Notes: generated by a model from the letters alone, not told the origin. A DNA stretch of 64,000 nt from Subtercola boreus (GCF_006716115.1 NZ_VFOO01000001.1:2046001-2110000), one strand, 5' to 3'; positions 51,488-60,755 are shown, counted from the stretch's first letter. Translations and numbers: made by a program.

Positions 51488-52504
51488 ATGCGCCCCCGTC
51501 TCCTCCGCACCTCCGCCGTCGTAGCCGCAACTGCGGCGGCCCTCCTCGCCTTCACCGGTTGCGCCTCGGGCGCCACCGGCGAGCCGGCCTCGTCCGCAGC
51601 ATCCGGAACCCTCGGCACCGTCGACACCATGTTCGGCACGGTCGAGGTCCCGCAGCCCGCCACCGCCGGCGACCTGAAGGTCGTCGCCCTCGGCTGGTCG
51701 GATGCCGAGATGGCGCTGGCGCTCGGCGTCAAGCCGGTCGGCGTCTACGCCTGGCAGGGTTTCACCGAAGACACCAAGGGCGTCGGCCCGTGGGCCTCGT
51801 CGCTCTTCGGCGACGTCACCCCGACGCAGCTCGGCGGCGGCGAGACGCTCAACTACGAGCAGATCGCGTCGCTCGACCCCGACGTCATCCTGAACGTGCG
51901 GAGCGACAACGACGAGGAGACCTACAAGCGCCTCAGCGAGATCGCCCCCACCGTCTACGCCCCGACAGGCACCGGCGCCTTCGCCACGGACTGGGCCACG
52001 CAGCTCACCTCGATCTCCGACGCTCTCGGCCTCGCCGACCAGGGTGCGTCGCTGGTCAGCTCGACCAAGGCCGACATCGCTGCGGCCGCCGCCGCTAACC
52101 CGGGTTTCGCCGGCAAGACCGCGGTCTCCGCCGCCAAGTTCGGTGAGGCGTACGGCGCCTACCTGCCCGGAGACGGTCGCTTCGACATCCTCGCCGACCT
52201 CGGCTTCGTCAGCGCGCCGGCTGTGACCGCCCTCGGCGCCGGTGCGTTCTACGCCGCCGTCTCGGTCGAGAACGTCGCCGCGCTCGACGCCGACGTGATG
52301 GTCGCCCTGCCCATCGGGTTCACCGCTGCAGAGACGTCGGCCGATCCGCTGCTCGCCAGCCTGCCGGTGGTTCAGGATGGCCGGGCGATCGTGCTCGACC
52401 CGACCTCGGAGCTCGCCACCGCGTACAGCGCGGCGAGCGTGCTGAGCATCCCGGTGGTGCTCGACCAGCTCGTGCCGCTGCTGGCGGCGGCCGCAGCCAA
52501 GTAG
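51488..52504 (+). CDS. Iron-siderophore substrate-binding lipoprotein
   Basis: A 338-aa lipoprotein with lipobox FTGC near residue 24 and a periplasmic-binding fold of the FecB/FhuD type (LKVVALGWSDAEMALALGV, QIASLDPDVILNVR, VAALDADVMVALP). It captures an Fe3+ siderophore for the permeases encoded just upstream. Confidence 0.9.
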   Translation: MRPRLLRTSAVVAATAAALLAFTGCASGATGEPASSAASGTLGTVDTMFGTVEVPQPATAGDLKVVALGWSDAEMALALGVKPVGVYAWQGFTEDTKGVGPWASSLFGDVTPTQLGGGETLNYEQIASLDPDVILNVRSDNDEETYKRLSEIAPTVYAPTGTGAFATDWATQLTSISDALGLADQGASLVSSTKADIAAAAAANPGFAGKTAVSAAKFGEAYGAYLPGDGRFDILADLGFVSAPAVTALGAGAFYAAVSVENVAALDADVMVALPIGFTAAETSADPLLASLPVVQDGRAIVLDPTSELATAYSAASVLSIPVVLDQLVPLLAAAAAK

Positions 52505-52511
52505 CGGCCGG

Positions 52512-53309
52512 TCAGCCGCGGCTGGCGCTGGCGAGCAGCCGCGGCTCCGGCTCGCCGGGCCAGCGCCCCAGCAGGAGGGCGCTCATGCCCGCGACCGCTG
52601 CGGACGTGTCGGCCCGTGCGGCGGAAGCCGCCTCCTCGGGCGTTAGCGTGCCGTCGCCGGTCACCCGGCGCAGCACCTCGAGCACGATCCCACCGGCGCG
52701 GATGAGCGTCGACTCCGGGCCCGTCTCGACAGAGGAGATCGCGGCCACACCGGGTGCACCGCCGGCACCGCCCGCACCGTCGGCACCGCCGGCACCGCCC
52801 GAGGCCACCTCCCCGCCCAGCACCGCACTTCCGCCGGTCCCCTCGACCAGCGTGTCGAGCGGTTTCGGCACCATCTCGCCGTCGATGACCCAGTGCTGTT
52901 CGACGTGGCTCCCGCCACCCAGGATGACCGTTCCGAGCACCGCCGCATAGACCGGGTCGCCGCACGCGTCATAGACCCAGCGCGTGCCGAGCACGGAGTG
53001 CTCCACGGTGCCGACCAGCCAGTCCCCGGCCCCGTCGAGCGGCTCGGCGCGGTACGTCACGGGAACCTGCAGCACCGGGCCTTCGACTCCCGACCCGGCC
53101 GGCACCCGCAGCAGCATCGTCTCGATGCCGACCTCGCCCGCGGGGTCGTCGAACCGGTACGACCCGACCTGTTCGAGGGCACCGTCCGGGACATCCGGCC
53201 CGCCTGCCCCATCCGTGTCAGCCGCCGTGAACCACGGCTGGGCCGGAACCCACTCCTGCAACAGCTCAAGCTTCGAGGGGGTCAGTACTGCTTTGTGGAG
53301 AAGAGCCAT
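52512..53309 (-). CDS. Maltokinase N-terminal cap-like domain protein
   Basis: A 265-aa protein starting MALLHKAVLTPSKLELLQEW, with QPWFTAA and LGTRWVYDACGDPVYAAVL; this matches the stand-alone version of the cap domain found at the N terminus of actinobacterial maltokinases. A glycine/alanine-rich segment (about 168-185) is inserted before the C-terminal helices. The kinase domain is absent, so its role is unknown. It is convergent with the siderophore-binding gene (7 bp gap). Confidence 0.78.
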   Translation of the reverse strand: MALLHKAVLTPSKLELLQEWVPAQPWFTAADTDGAGGPDVPDGALEQVGSYRFDDPAGEVGIETMLLRVPAGSGVEGPVLQVPVTYRAEPLDGAGDWLVGTVEHSVLGTRWVYDACGDPVYAAVLGTVILGGGSHVEQHWVIDGEMVPKPLDTLVEGTGGSAVLGGEVASGGAGGADGAGGAGGAPGVAAISSVETGPESTLIRAGGIVLEVLRRVTGDGTLTPEEAASAARADTSAAVAGMSALLLGRWPGEPEPRLLASASRG

Positions 53310-53315
53310 GACCCG

Positions 53316-53321
53316 ATCGTA
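53316..53321 (-). promoter_or_regulatory. -10 element (leaderless) of the cap-domain gene
   Basis: Minus-strand TACGAT, 6 bases before the ATG at 53309. Confidence 0.5.
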
Positions 53322-53351
53322 GGCTCTCGGCCCGGCGCGGTCATCCCGGAG

Positions 53352-54359
53352 CTACGCCCCGGCGAGTTCGGCGAGCGACGGCGGGTTCGCCCCCGCCCGC
53401 GACACCGTGATCCGCGCACTCTCGAGCGCCGTGCGCGCGATCGCCGTCACCTGCGCTTCGTCGAGCCGGCCGGCGAGGATGCCCGGCACCAACCCGTCGC
53501 AGAGGATCGCGTAGAGCATCCCCGACATGAACGAGTCACCCGCGCCGATCGTGTCGACCACGTCGACCGGTTGTGCGGGCAGCGACACCCGGACTCCGGG
53601 AGCGGCGAGCAGGCAGCCCTCCCCGCCGCGGGTCACACCGACGAGGAGGCTCCCCGCGTCGAGGAACCCCGACACGACCGTCTCGAGGTCGGCACCCGGG
53701 TAGAGCCACTCGGCGTCCTCGTCGCTGAGCTTCACCACGTGCGCGTCCGCCGCGAGCGCCTCGACGTCGGCCAGGACGGATGCCCGGTCGGGCGTGATGC
53801 TGGGGCGCACATTCGGGTCATAGCTGAGGAGCACGTCGCCGCGGGCGCGGGCATCCGCGAACAGCCGCCGGATCTCGTCGGAGCCCGGGCGGAGCACCGA
53901 CGCGATCGATCCCGTGTGCAGCACGCTGGTGCCGGGGGCGATGTCGCTGCGGTCGAGCTCCCAGACGATGTCGAACTCGTAGCTGGCCCTGCCCTCGGCG
54001 TCGAGGTGCGCCGTGGCGGTGGAGGTCGGGGCATCCAGAGCCGTTGCCTGTTCGAGCACGACTCCGGCTTCGCCCAGGTGCTGGATGATCGCCCGCCCGT
54101 AGTCGTCGTCGCCGACCTGCGCGCGGAAGGTCGTGGCCATGCCGAGCCGGGCGAGCCCGTAGGCGACGTTCAGGGGGCTGCCGCCCGGATGCACGACGGG
54201 AGCCGCGGTGTCTGCCGATCCGCTCCGCACGAGGATGTCGACGAGCGCCTCCCCGATGACCAGCACGCCCGGGGCGGCCGAGGACGCAGCTGCCCCGGCC
54301 TCAGCCGCCGACGACGCAGCCGACTCGGACGGGGACTGCGGGTCTTCGCTGACGTTCAC
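53352..54359 (-). CDS. PfkB-family carbohydrate kinase (fructokinase-like)
   Basis: A 335-aa ribokinase-fold sugar kinase. GGSPLNVAYGLARLG is the substrate motif and DTIGAGDSFMSGML the catalytic PfkB signature with Asp. An Ala/Ser-rich 28-residue N-terminal extension precedes VLVIGEALVDILV. The start is GTG with a leaderless -10. Fructose is likely but unproven. Confidence 0.9.
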   Translation of the reverse strand: MNVSEDPQSPSESAASSAAEAGAAASSAAPGVLVIGEALVDILVRSGSADTAAPVVHPGGSPLNVAYGLARLGMATTFRAQVGDDDYGRAIIQHLGEAGVVLEQATALDAPTSTATAHLDAEGRASYEFDIVWELDRSDIAPGTSVLHTGSIASVLRPGSDEIRRLFADARARGDVLLSYDPNVRPSITPDRASVLADVEALAADAHVVKLSDEDAEWLYPGADLETVVSGFLDAGSLLVGVTRGGEGCLLAAPGVRVSLPAQPVDVVDTIGAGDSFMSGMLYAILCDGLVPGILAGRLDEAQVTAIARTALESARITVSRAGANPPSLAELAGA

Positions 54360-54365
54360 GCCACC

Positions 54366-54371
54366 ATCCTA
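54366..54371 (-). promoter_or_regulatory. -10 element (leaderless, GTG start) of the PfkB kinase gene
   Basis: Minus-strand TAGGAT, 6 bases before the GTG at 54359. Confidence 0.5.
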
Positions 54372-54458
54372 GACTGGACGCGGGTACCGGCCACGGCCGC
54401 GCGGCCCGCGCGGTTCGCGCGGTTTCGCGCACCGCGCCGTCGAAGGAAGCGAGCAACG

Positions 54459-55361
54459 ATGACGTCGAGGGACACGCTGGTCCGAGGGCTCTGGACCCTC
54501 TTCGAACCCCTCCACGCGGTCACCTACTTCTCGGCGGAATCGCGCGCCGCCTTCGCATCCGTCGGCCTGACGCGGTACTGGGACGGCTACTTCGCCGGGC
54601 GCTCCGCCCCGCTCGGTGCCGTCACCGCCGCCCCTGTGACCGCGCTGTTCAGCGGCTTCGCGCCCGCGCTCGTCGAGCGCGCGCTGCCCGCCGCGTGGTC
54701 GGTGGCCTCGCCCGCCGCCGTTTTGGATGCCCGGTCGGAGGGTGCGGCATCCACTCTCCGCACGCTGGTACCCGACCCGGATGTCGCGGCCCGCGCCCTC
54801 GCCGCTCTGGCCCCGATCGCCGCCGGAGCCGACACGGTCGGGCGCCCGCTCGCAGCGGCGAACCGTGCGCTGCCGCCCACCGGCGACCCGTACCGCGACC
54901 TCTGGCAGGCGACGGCGACACTCCGGGAGCACCGCGGCGACGGCCACGTGATCGCGCTCGTCACCGAGGACATCGCCGGACTCACGACGATCGTGCTGCG
55001 GAGCGGACTCGACCTCGACACGTCATCGATGAAGCGCTCGCGCGGCTGGAGCGACGAGGTGTGGGACGACGAGCAGTCCAGCCTCGTCGACCGGGGGCTG
55101 CTCGACTCCGACGGGCGCATCACCCCGGCCGGCGCCGAGGCGATCGACCGCGCCGAGCGGCTGACGAACCGCCTCGCGGCTGCGCCCTGGGCCGGCCTCA
55201 GCGACACGCGTCTCATCGCGATCGCGGAAGCGCTCGCCCCTCTCGCGAACGCCTGCGCACCTCTCTATCCGCAGCCGAACCCGATCGGCATGCCCTCCCC
55301 CTGGGACGCGGCCGCCGACCCCGCGGGCGCGACGATCGCCGCGGGCCCCACCGCGCGCTGA
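54459..55361 (+). CDS. SCO6745-family protein
   Basis: A 300-aa protein of the actinobacterial SCO6745 family. LWTLFEPLHAVTYFSAES, YFAGRSAPLGAV and FSGFAPALVERALPAAW are typical, and the later part resembles a winged-helix (WSDEVWDDEQSSLVDRGLL). Function unknown; a regulatory role is possible. AAGGA precedes the ATG. It is divergent from the PfkB gene. Confidence 0.8.
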   Translation: MTSRDTLVRGLWTLFEPLHAVTYFSAESRAAFASVGLTRYWDGYFAGRSAPLGAVTAAPVTALFSGFAPALVERALPAAWSVASPAAVLDARSEGAASTLRTLVPDPDVAARALAALAPIAAGADTVGRPLAAANRALPPTGDPYRDLWQATATLREHRGDGHVIALVTEDIAGLTTIVLRSGLDLDTSSMKRSRGWSDEVWDDEQSSLVDRGLLDSDGRITPAGAEAIDRAERLTNRLAAAPWAGLSDTRLIAIAEALAPLANACAPLYPQPNPIGMPSPWDAAADPAGATIAAGPTAR

Positions 55362-55408
55362 CGCGCTTGCCGCCGCAGGCCGCGGTGCGAGGCGGTGCGC
55401 AGCGATCT

Positions 55409-55458
55409 GAGGCGGCGGGCAGCGGCGCGGTGCGAGGCGGCGGGCAGCGGCGCGGTGC
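55409..55458. repeat. Two perfect 25-bp tandem units after the SCO6745-family gene
   Basis: The 25-bp unit at 55409-55433 is repeated exactly at 55434-55458 and is preceded by a shorter degenerate copy (55389-55408). Each begins GAGGCGG and ends GCGCGGTGC. The array fills the 133-bp gap to the next gene. Confidence 0.92.
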
Positions 55459-55494
55459 GGCGCGCGAAACCGAGGCGGGGTGGAGACTGGGGCG

Positions 55495-55851
55495 ATGAGC
55501 GAAGACGCCGGCACAGACATCCAGAACCCCCCGCGAGCACGCAACCCGCTCGGGATCGTAGCGCTCGTGGTGGGGGTGGTGGGCATCCTGTTCAACGCGC
55601 TGTTCACCCTGGTGCAGGCGGTTGTCGTCGGGCAGGGGATGTATGACCTGCTCGCCACGTTCGGAGTCGCCCACTCGGTGCTCGCCATCGTCATCGCGCT
55701 GGCGACGATCGCGCTCGGCGTCGTCGCGCTGCTGCGCCCCGGAGCCCCGCGGGGTGCGGCCGGCGCGGGCACCGCCCTCGGCGCGGCGAGCCTCGTGAGC
55801 GTGCTGACCGGTTTCCTCTACTCCGGTGTCATCGCGGCCACCGGCTTCTGA
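55495..55851 (+). CDS. Small membrane protein (DUF4190-like)
   Basis: A 118-aa protein with three hydrophobic segments after an acidic N terminus: LGIVALVVGVVGILFNALF, a middle helix ending IALGVVALL, and a C-terminal helix. The pattern resembles DUF4190-type membrane proteins. Function unknown. Confidence 0.65.
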   Translation: MSEDAGTDIQNPPRARNPLGIVALVVGVVGILFNALFTLVQAVVVGQGMYDLLATFGVAHSVLAIVIALATIALGVVALLRPGAPRGAAGAGTALGAASLVSVLTGFLYSGVIAATGF

Positions 55852-55868
55852 CCCGCTCCCCGGCCACA

Positions 55869-55927
55869 TCGACTCGGGAGTTCCTGTCGGTACGGCGATG
55901 GTGTGGCGACTGAAACTCCCGAGTCGA
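55869..55927. terminator. Long inverted repeat between convergent genes
   Basis: Arms 55869-55889 and 55907-55927 are 21 bp each with a short mismatched patch (perfect over TCGACTCGGGAGTT), with a 17-base loop. It lies between the small membrane protein gene and the sugar-importer operon. A bidirectional terminator is likely. Confidence 0.72.
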
Positions 55928-55960
55928 GGAAGTGGGAGGGGTGGGCGGGTGGCGGCGCGG

Positions 55961-56956
55961 CTAGAGCCGCTGCGTGCGCGAGAGCACCGTCTGGATGATC
56001 ACCACGATCGCGAGGAACGCGCCCGAGACGACCGCCTGCACCGAACTCGACAGCGTGCCGACCTGGTTGATCAGGTTCTGGATCACACTCAGCAGCAGCA
56101 CGCCGGCCACCGTGCCGATCAGGTTGCCGCGCCCGCCGACGAGCAGGGTCCCGCCGATCACGACAGCCGAGATCGCGTTCAGTTCGAGCCCGACCCCGAC
56201 GGTCGGTACGCCCGACGACGAGTACGCCGCGTTCAGGGCCCCCGCGAGCCCGGCGCAGACGCCCGAGACCACGTAGACCGTGAACTTCACCCGCGCCACG
56301 GGCAACCCCATCAGCGTCGAGGCGCTCTCCGAGCCGCCGACCGCGTAGATCGACTGTCCGCCGCGGGTGCGGGCGAGCAGCACCGATCCCACGACGATCA
56401 CGACGACCGCGATGAACACGGGCCAGTGGATGCCGAGCACCTCCCCCTGGCCGAGAGCGACCACCACGGGGTCGGTGATCAGCGGCGTCGTCGACCCGCC
56501 GTCGGTCGTGGCGAGCACGAGCCCGCGCACCCCGAGCAGCCCCGCGAGCGTGACGATGAACGGCGCCATACCGGCATGGGCGATGAGGAACCCCTGCAGC
56601 GCACCGATGGCCCCGCAGACGACCAGCGGGAAGACGAGCGCCCCGAGCAGCCCGAATGTCGATCCGTAGGCCGCGAGCACCCCGCCCAGGGCGAACACCG
56701 ACCCCACCGAGAGGTCGATCCCCCCGGTCAGGATCACGAAGGTCATGCCCGCGCCGACGATCAGCAGGAACGACGACTGCGTCAGGATGTTCGAGAAGTT
56801 GCCGGGCGTGGCGAAGGTCGGGAATCCCACCGCGCCGACGACGAGCAGGATGACGAGCACGATCGCCGCGCCGTAGCTCTGCAGCAGCCCGGCGACGCGT
56901 TCGCGTGCGGCCTGCCGGTCGGTGGTCGGTCCCGCTGCCGGTTCGAGAGTGGTCAT
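55961..56956 (-). CDS. yjfF: Sugar ABC transporter permease (YjfF-like)
   Basis: A 331-aa RbsC-type permease. VGAGMTFVILTGGIDLSVGSV and VVIGGTLLVGGRGNLIGT are hallmarks; IYAVGGSESASTLMGLPV and TLSSSVQAVVSG resemble E. coli YjfF, the second permease of the galactofuranose importer. It overlaps ytfT by 4 bp. Substrate specificity is by similarity only. Confidence 0.85.
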   Translation of the reverse strand: MTTLEPAAGPTTDRQAARERVAGLLQSYGAAIVLVILLVVGAVGFPTFATPGNFSNILTQSSFLLIVGAGMTFVILTGGIDLSVGSVFALGGVLAAYGSTFGLLGALVFPLVVCGAIGALQGFLIAHAGMAPFIVTLAGLLGVRGLVLATTDGGSTTPLITDPVVVALGQGEVLGIHWPVFIAVVVIVVGSVLLARTRGGQSIYAVGGSESASTLMGLPVARVKFTVYVVSGVCAGLAGALNAAYSSSGVPTVGVGLELNAISAVVIGGTLLVGGRGNLIGTVAGVLLLSVIQNLINQVGTLSSSVQAVVSGAFLAIVVIIQTVLSRTQRL

Positions 56957-57921
56957 CTGACTCGGGCCTTTCCACGCTGGATGTAGACGGCGACCAGGAT
57001 GATGATCGCCTGCGCGATCTGCGAGTATGCATCCGGCACGTTGTGCTTGATGAGCGTCGCGCTGATGAACTGCAGCAGCACGGCCCCGGCGAGCGTGCCG
57101 AGCACCTTCACCTGCCCGCCGCTCAGCGGGGTCCCGCCGACGACCACCGCGGTGATGGCCGACAGCTCGATGAGGTTGCCGAGGGTGGAGGGGACGGATG
57201 CGCCCAGCCGGGCGGTGCCGATCACCCCCGCGACGGCGGCGAGCGCCGCGCAGAGCACGTACACGATGAGCAGGATCCGCTTCACCGGCAGGCCGGCCAG
57301 CTCGGCCGCCCGGCGACTGCCGCCGATCGCGATGAGCTGCTTGCCGAAGGTCGTGCGGTTGACGAGGATGGCGACGACTCCCACGAGCACCGCGGCGATC
57401 AGCACGCTGTACGGGATGCCCAGCACCGAGTCCCGGCCGAGAGCGAGCACGTCGGGGCTCGTCACCGACTTCAGCTGTTCGTTCGCGATGAGGAGGGCCA
57501 GCCCGCGCCCGGCCACCATCACGGCGAGCGTCGCCACGATCGGCTGAACCCCGATGAAGGCGACCATCGAGCCGTTGAGCGCGCCGATCACCGCTCCGAC
57601 GCCGATCGCGATGAGGAGGGTGGGCACCAGCCCGTAGCCGACGTAGAGCGGGATCACCGCGGCGGCCAGGGCCATCACGGCGCCCACCGAGAGGTCGATC
57701 CCTTCCGTGCCGATCACGAGCGCCATGCCGAGCGCGACGATCAGCACCGGCACGACCTGCACGAACTGCGTGCGGAAGTTGTCGATCGCAAAGAAGTTGG
57801 GCGTGAAGAAGAGGTTGTAGAGCAGCAGCAGCACGATCGCGATGTACACGCCGTACTTCTGGAAGACGCCGAGCACCGCCGAACGGCTCGGCACACGCAG
57901 CGACACGGTGGCCTGCGTCAT
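56953..57921 (-). CDS. ytfT: Sugar ABC transporter permease (YtfT-like)
   Basis: A 322-aa RbsC-type permease starting MTQATVSLRVPS at 57921. VALGMALVIGTEGIDLSVGAV and VVVGGTPLSGGQVKVLGT are family signatures; QPIVATLAVMVAGRGLALLI resembles YtfT. It overlaps the ATPase gene by 4 bp (ATGA). Confidence 0.85.
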   Translation of the reverse strand: MTQATVSLRVPSRSAVLGVFQKYGVYIAIVLLLLYNLFFTPNFFAIDNFRTQFVQVVPVLIVALGMALVIGTEGIDLSVGAVMALAAAVIPLYVGYGLVPTLLIAIGVGAVIGALNGSMVAFIGVQPIVATLAVMVAGRGLALLIANEQLKSVTSPDVLALGRDSVLGIPYSVLIAAVLVGVVAILVNRTTFGKQLIAIGGSRRAAELAGLPVKRILLIVYVLCAALAAVAGVIGTARLGASVPSTLGNLIELSAITAVVVGGTPLSGGQVKVLGTLAGAVLLQFISATLIKHNVPDAYSQIAQAIIILVAVYIQRGKARVR

Positions 57922-59456
57922 GATGCTCCCCCTGCCAGCGCCGCGAGAAGCGCTCCCTCGTCGACCTGGTCGCCGCGGAGCTCCGTCTCGATGGATCCGT
58001 CGCGCAGAACGATCACCCGCGCGGATCCCTCGACGACCTCCTCGACCTCGCTCGACACCAGCACGATCGCCAGTCCCTCGTGGGCGAGCTCGTCGATCAG
58101 GGACTGCACCTCGGCCTTCGCCCCCACGTCGATTCCGCGCGTGGGTTCGTCGAGCAGCAGCACCTTGGGTGTCATCGCGAGCCAGCGGGCGATCATCACC
58201 TTCTGCTGGTTGCCGCCCGAGAGCTCGGAGACGAGCTGGTCGGGGCTCGACACCTTGATGTGCAGACGCTTGATGAACACGTCGACCACTGCATCCTGCT
58301 TGCGACGGGAGGTGAAGCCCGCGCGGGAGAGTTTCGGCAGGGCTGCCAGCACGATGTTGTCGCGCACCGACAGGTTCGGAACGATCCCCTCGGCCTTCCG
58401 GTCTTCGGGCAGCATCACGATGCCGGCACGGATGGCGGCGGGAACGGATCCGCTCCGCACGTTCTTGCCGTCGATCGTCACTCCACCCCGGTCGAGTTGC
58501 ATCACCCCCGAGAGTCCCTTCAGCGTTTCGGAGCGGCCGGAGCCGAGGAGCCCGCCGAGGCCGACGACCTCCCCCGGACGGATGGAGAGGCTGATCCCGT
58601 CGATCTGGTGCTTGCGGCTGAGGTCGGTGGCGACGAGCACGGGCGGCGCGTCGCTCTCGTTCGCCGCGCGGAACGCGGTCACTCCCCCGCGCTCGACCTT
58701 CTCGACCGAACGGCCGAGCATCATCGAGACCAGCTCGACCCGGGGCAGGTCGCCGAGCGACCCGACGTGCACCACGCGACCGTCGCGCAGCACTGTGACG
58801 GTGTCGCAGACGCGGTAGATCTCGTCCATCCGGTGCGAGACGTAGATGATCGCGATGCCGCGCTCCCGCAGCAGCCCGATCACGCGGAACAGCGTCTCGA
58901 CCTCGCGCGCCTCGAGCGAGGAGGTCGGCTCGTCCATGATGACGACGTTCGCGTTGATGCTGACGGCCCGCGCGAGCGCGACCATCTGCTGCACGCCGAG
59001 CGCCAGCGTGCGGAGAGGCCGCCGCACGTCGACCTGGATCCCGTACTCCGCAAGGAGGGCCCGCGCATCCGCGTACATGCGGCGGAAGTCGATGAGACCG
59101 ACCCGCCCGCGCGGCTCGCGCCCGAGGTAGATGTTCTGCGCGACCGACATCAGCGGCACCAGGTTGACCTCCTGGTAGATGGTGCTCACGCCCGCCTTCT
59201 GCGCGTCGAGCGGCCGGGCGAACGTCGCAGGGCTCCCGGCGAGCAGCAACTGCCCCTCCTCGGGCTGGTGCACCCCGGTCAGCACCTTGATCAGGGTCGA
59301 CTTGCCGGCCCCGTTCTCGCCCATCAGGGCCATGCTCTCCCCGGCCCGGAGCACGAGATCGACCCCGCTGAGCGCGGTGACCCCGGCGAACCGTTTGGTC
59401 ACGCCCCGCGCCTCGAGCACCGGAGCCTCGAGCCCGGAAGTACGCGCATCCGACAT
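57918..59456 (-). CDS. ytfR: Sugar ABC transporter ATPase, two fused nucleotide-binding domains (YtfR/RbsA-like)
   Basis: A 512-aa protein from the ATG at 59456 (MSDARTSG), with AAAGGA 8 bases upstream. First domain: GENGAGKSTLIKVLTGV, signature-like LALGVQQMVALARAVS, VVIMDEPTSSLE. Second domain: degenerate Walker A LLGSGRSETLKGL, SELSGGNQQKVMIARWLA, VLLLDEPTRGID. This asymmetry is normal for the RbsA/MglA/YtfR group. Confidence 0.92.
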   Translation of the reverse strand: MSDARTSGLEAPVLEARGVTKRFAGVTALSGVDLVLRAGESMALMGENGAGKSTLIKVLTGVHQPEEGQLLLAGSPATFARPLDAQKAGVSTIYQEVNLVPLMSVAQNIYLGREPRGRVGLIDFRRMYADARALLAEYGIQVDVRRPLRTLALGVQQMVALARAVSINANVVIMDEPTSSLEAREVETLFRVIGLLRERGIAIIYVSHRMDEIYRVCDTVTVLRDGRVVHVGSLGDLPRVELVSMMLGRSVEKVERGGVTAFRAANESDAPPVLVATDLSRKHQIDGISLSIRPGEVVGLGGLLGSGRSETLKGLSGVMQLDRGGVTIDGKNVRSGSVPAAIRAGIVMLPEDRKAEGIVPNLSVRDNIVLAALPKLSRAGFTSRRKQDAVVDVFIKRLHIKVSSPDQLVSELSGGNQQKVMIARWLAMTPKVLLLDEPTRGIDVGAKAEVQSLIDELAHEGLAIVLVSSEVEEVVEGSARVIVLRDGSIETELRGDQVDEGALLAALAGGAS

Positions 59457-59557
59457 GCGGCGGATCCTTTCGTCGTTGAAATTCATGAGTGCGGCCCGGC
59501 CGGCCGAATGCGACAGACTGAACGATCGCCTTGGGCCGCGCGGGCCGCACTCGCCGG

Positions 59558-60640
59558 CTAGAAGGCCGAGCCGACCTTCGCGGCGGCGTTGGAGGGATCG
59601 TACTCGCTGTCCTGGATGATCACGTCCTGCCCGACGGCTGTGCCGTCCATGAAGTCCTGGATCGTCTGGAAGGCGAGCGGGCCGAAGCGCGGGTTCGACT
59701 CGATCACACCGTTGTAGGCACCGGCGACGATCTGTTCGACAGCGTTCTTGGTGCCGTCGACCGAGTAGATCTGGATGTCCTTACCGGGTGTCTTGCCGGC
59801 CGAGATGATCGCGGCCTGGGCCCCGAGGCCCATCTCGTCGTTCTCGGCGTAGATCGCGGTGATGTCGGGGTTCGACTGCAGCAGCTGCTCGGTGACGGAC
59901 TGGCCCTTGTCGCGGGCGAAGTCACCGGTCTGCTGGGCGACCACGGTGATGTTCGGACCCTTGGCCGCGATCTCGTCGAGGAAGCCCGAGGTGCGGTCGG
60001 TGGTGACCCCGTTGCCCGAGGAGCCGAGCAGCACGGCGACCTTCGCGGTGCCGCCCGTACCGGCGATCAGCTGGTCGGCGGCACGCTTGCCCTGCTCGAC
60101 GAAGTTCGAGCCGAGGAACGAGACGTAGTCGGTGCACGCGGTGGCGTTCAGCTTCCGGTCGATGGTGATGACCGGGATGTTCTTGGCGCGAGCAGCGGCG
60201 AGGGCGGGCTCGAGGCCATCCGAGTTCAGCGGCGCGACGATCAGGATCTGGGCGCCCTGCGCGATGAGGTCGTTGATGTCGGAGATCTGCTTCGACAGCG
60301 TCGACTGAGCGTTCGTCTTGATGAACTTCTTGACGCCGACCTTGGCGGCTTCGTCGGTGATGGACTGCGTCTCCGCGATGCGGAACGGGTTGTCCTCCTT
60401 CTCGGACTGCGAGAAGCCGACGGTCGCCTGGGTCAGGTCGATCTTGTCGCCTTTGTAGTCAGCCAGCGAGCAGGTGGGGCCGGTGACGGGAGCGGCGGTC
60501 TGGGCGGCATCCGTCGCGGCTGCTGTGCCGGATGAGGGGGCGGTGGTTCCGGTGTTCGTGCAGCCGGTCAGAGCCAGGCCGACGGCGGCGACGCAGGCTG
60601 CTGCGGAGAGGAGCGCGCGTCCCTTTCGGTTCATGTTCAT
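59558..60640 (-). CDS. ytfQ: Sugar-binding lipoprotein (YtfQ/RbsB-like)
   Basis: A 360-aa lipoprotein from the ATG at 60640 with AAGGAAG upstream. Lipobox LTGC near residue 25; then a pentose/hexose-binding fold (VGFSQSEKEDNPFRIAETQS, LIVAPLNSDGLEPALAAARA, VITIDRKL, YAENDEMGLGAQAAI). YtfQ binds galactofuranose in E. coli; the true sugar here is uncertain. First gene of the importer operon after deoR. Confidence 0.88.
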   Translation of the reverse strand: MNMNRKGRALLSAAACVAAVGLALTGCTNTGTTAPSSGTAAATDAAQTAAPVTGPTCSLADYKGDKIDLTQATVGFSQSEKEDNPFRIAETQSITDEAAKVGVKKFIKTNAQSTLSKQISDINDLIAQGAQILIVAPLNSDGLEPALAAARAKNIPVITIDRKLNATACTDYVSFLGSNFVEQGKRAADQLIAGTGGTAKVAVLLGSSGNGVTTDRTSGFLDEIAAKGPNITVVAQQTGDFARDKGQSVTEQLLQSNPDITAIYAENDEMGLGAQAAIISAGKTPGKDIQIYSVDGTKNAVEQIVAGAYNGVIESNPRFGPLAFQTIQDFMDGTAVGQDVIIQDSEYDPSNAAAKVGSAF

Positions 60641-60683
60641 GAGATCAACTTCCTTGTTGGTGTGGGGTCCAGCGATCACAAGC

Positions 60684-60730
60684 TAGCAATTTCCATCAGA
60701 ACAGAAACCGCTTCTGATGAATTGTTGCTA
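60684..60730. promoter_or_regulatory. Palindromic operator region upstream of the sugar importer
   Basis: ATCAGAA (60695-60701) and TTCTGAT (60712-60718) are perfect inverted arms around a 10-bp spacer; outer TAGCAA (60684-60689) and TTGCTA (60725-60730) extend the symmetry. The palindrome overlies the probable -35 of ytfQ (candidate -10 TAGCTT at 60680-60685, minus strand). Control by the DeoR protein encoded next door is inferred. Confidence 0.65.
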
Positions 60731-60755
60731 AAACGTGTCCAAAAGTCCAGCACTC

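Noticed and set aside
57918-59550. Continuous open frame joining the sugar permease (56953-57921) to sequence upstream to 59550.
   Set aside because: The upstream part is a frame-shadow of the ATPase gene; the permease has its own ATG in a 4-bp overlap.
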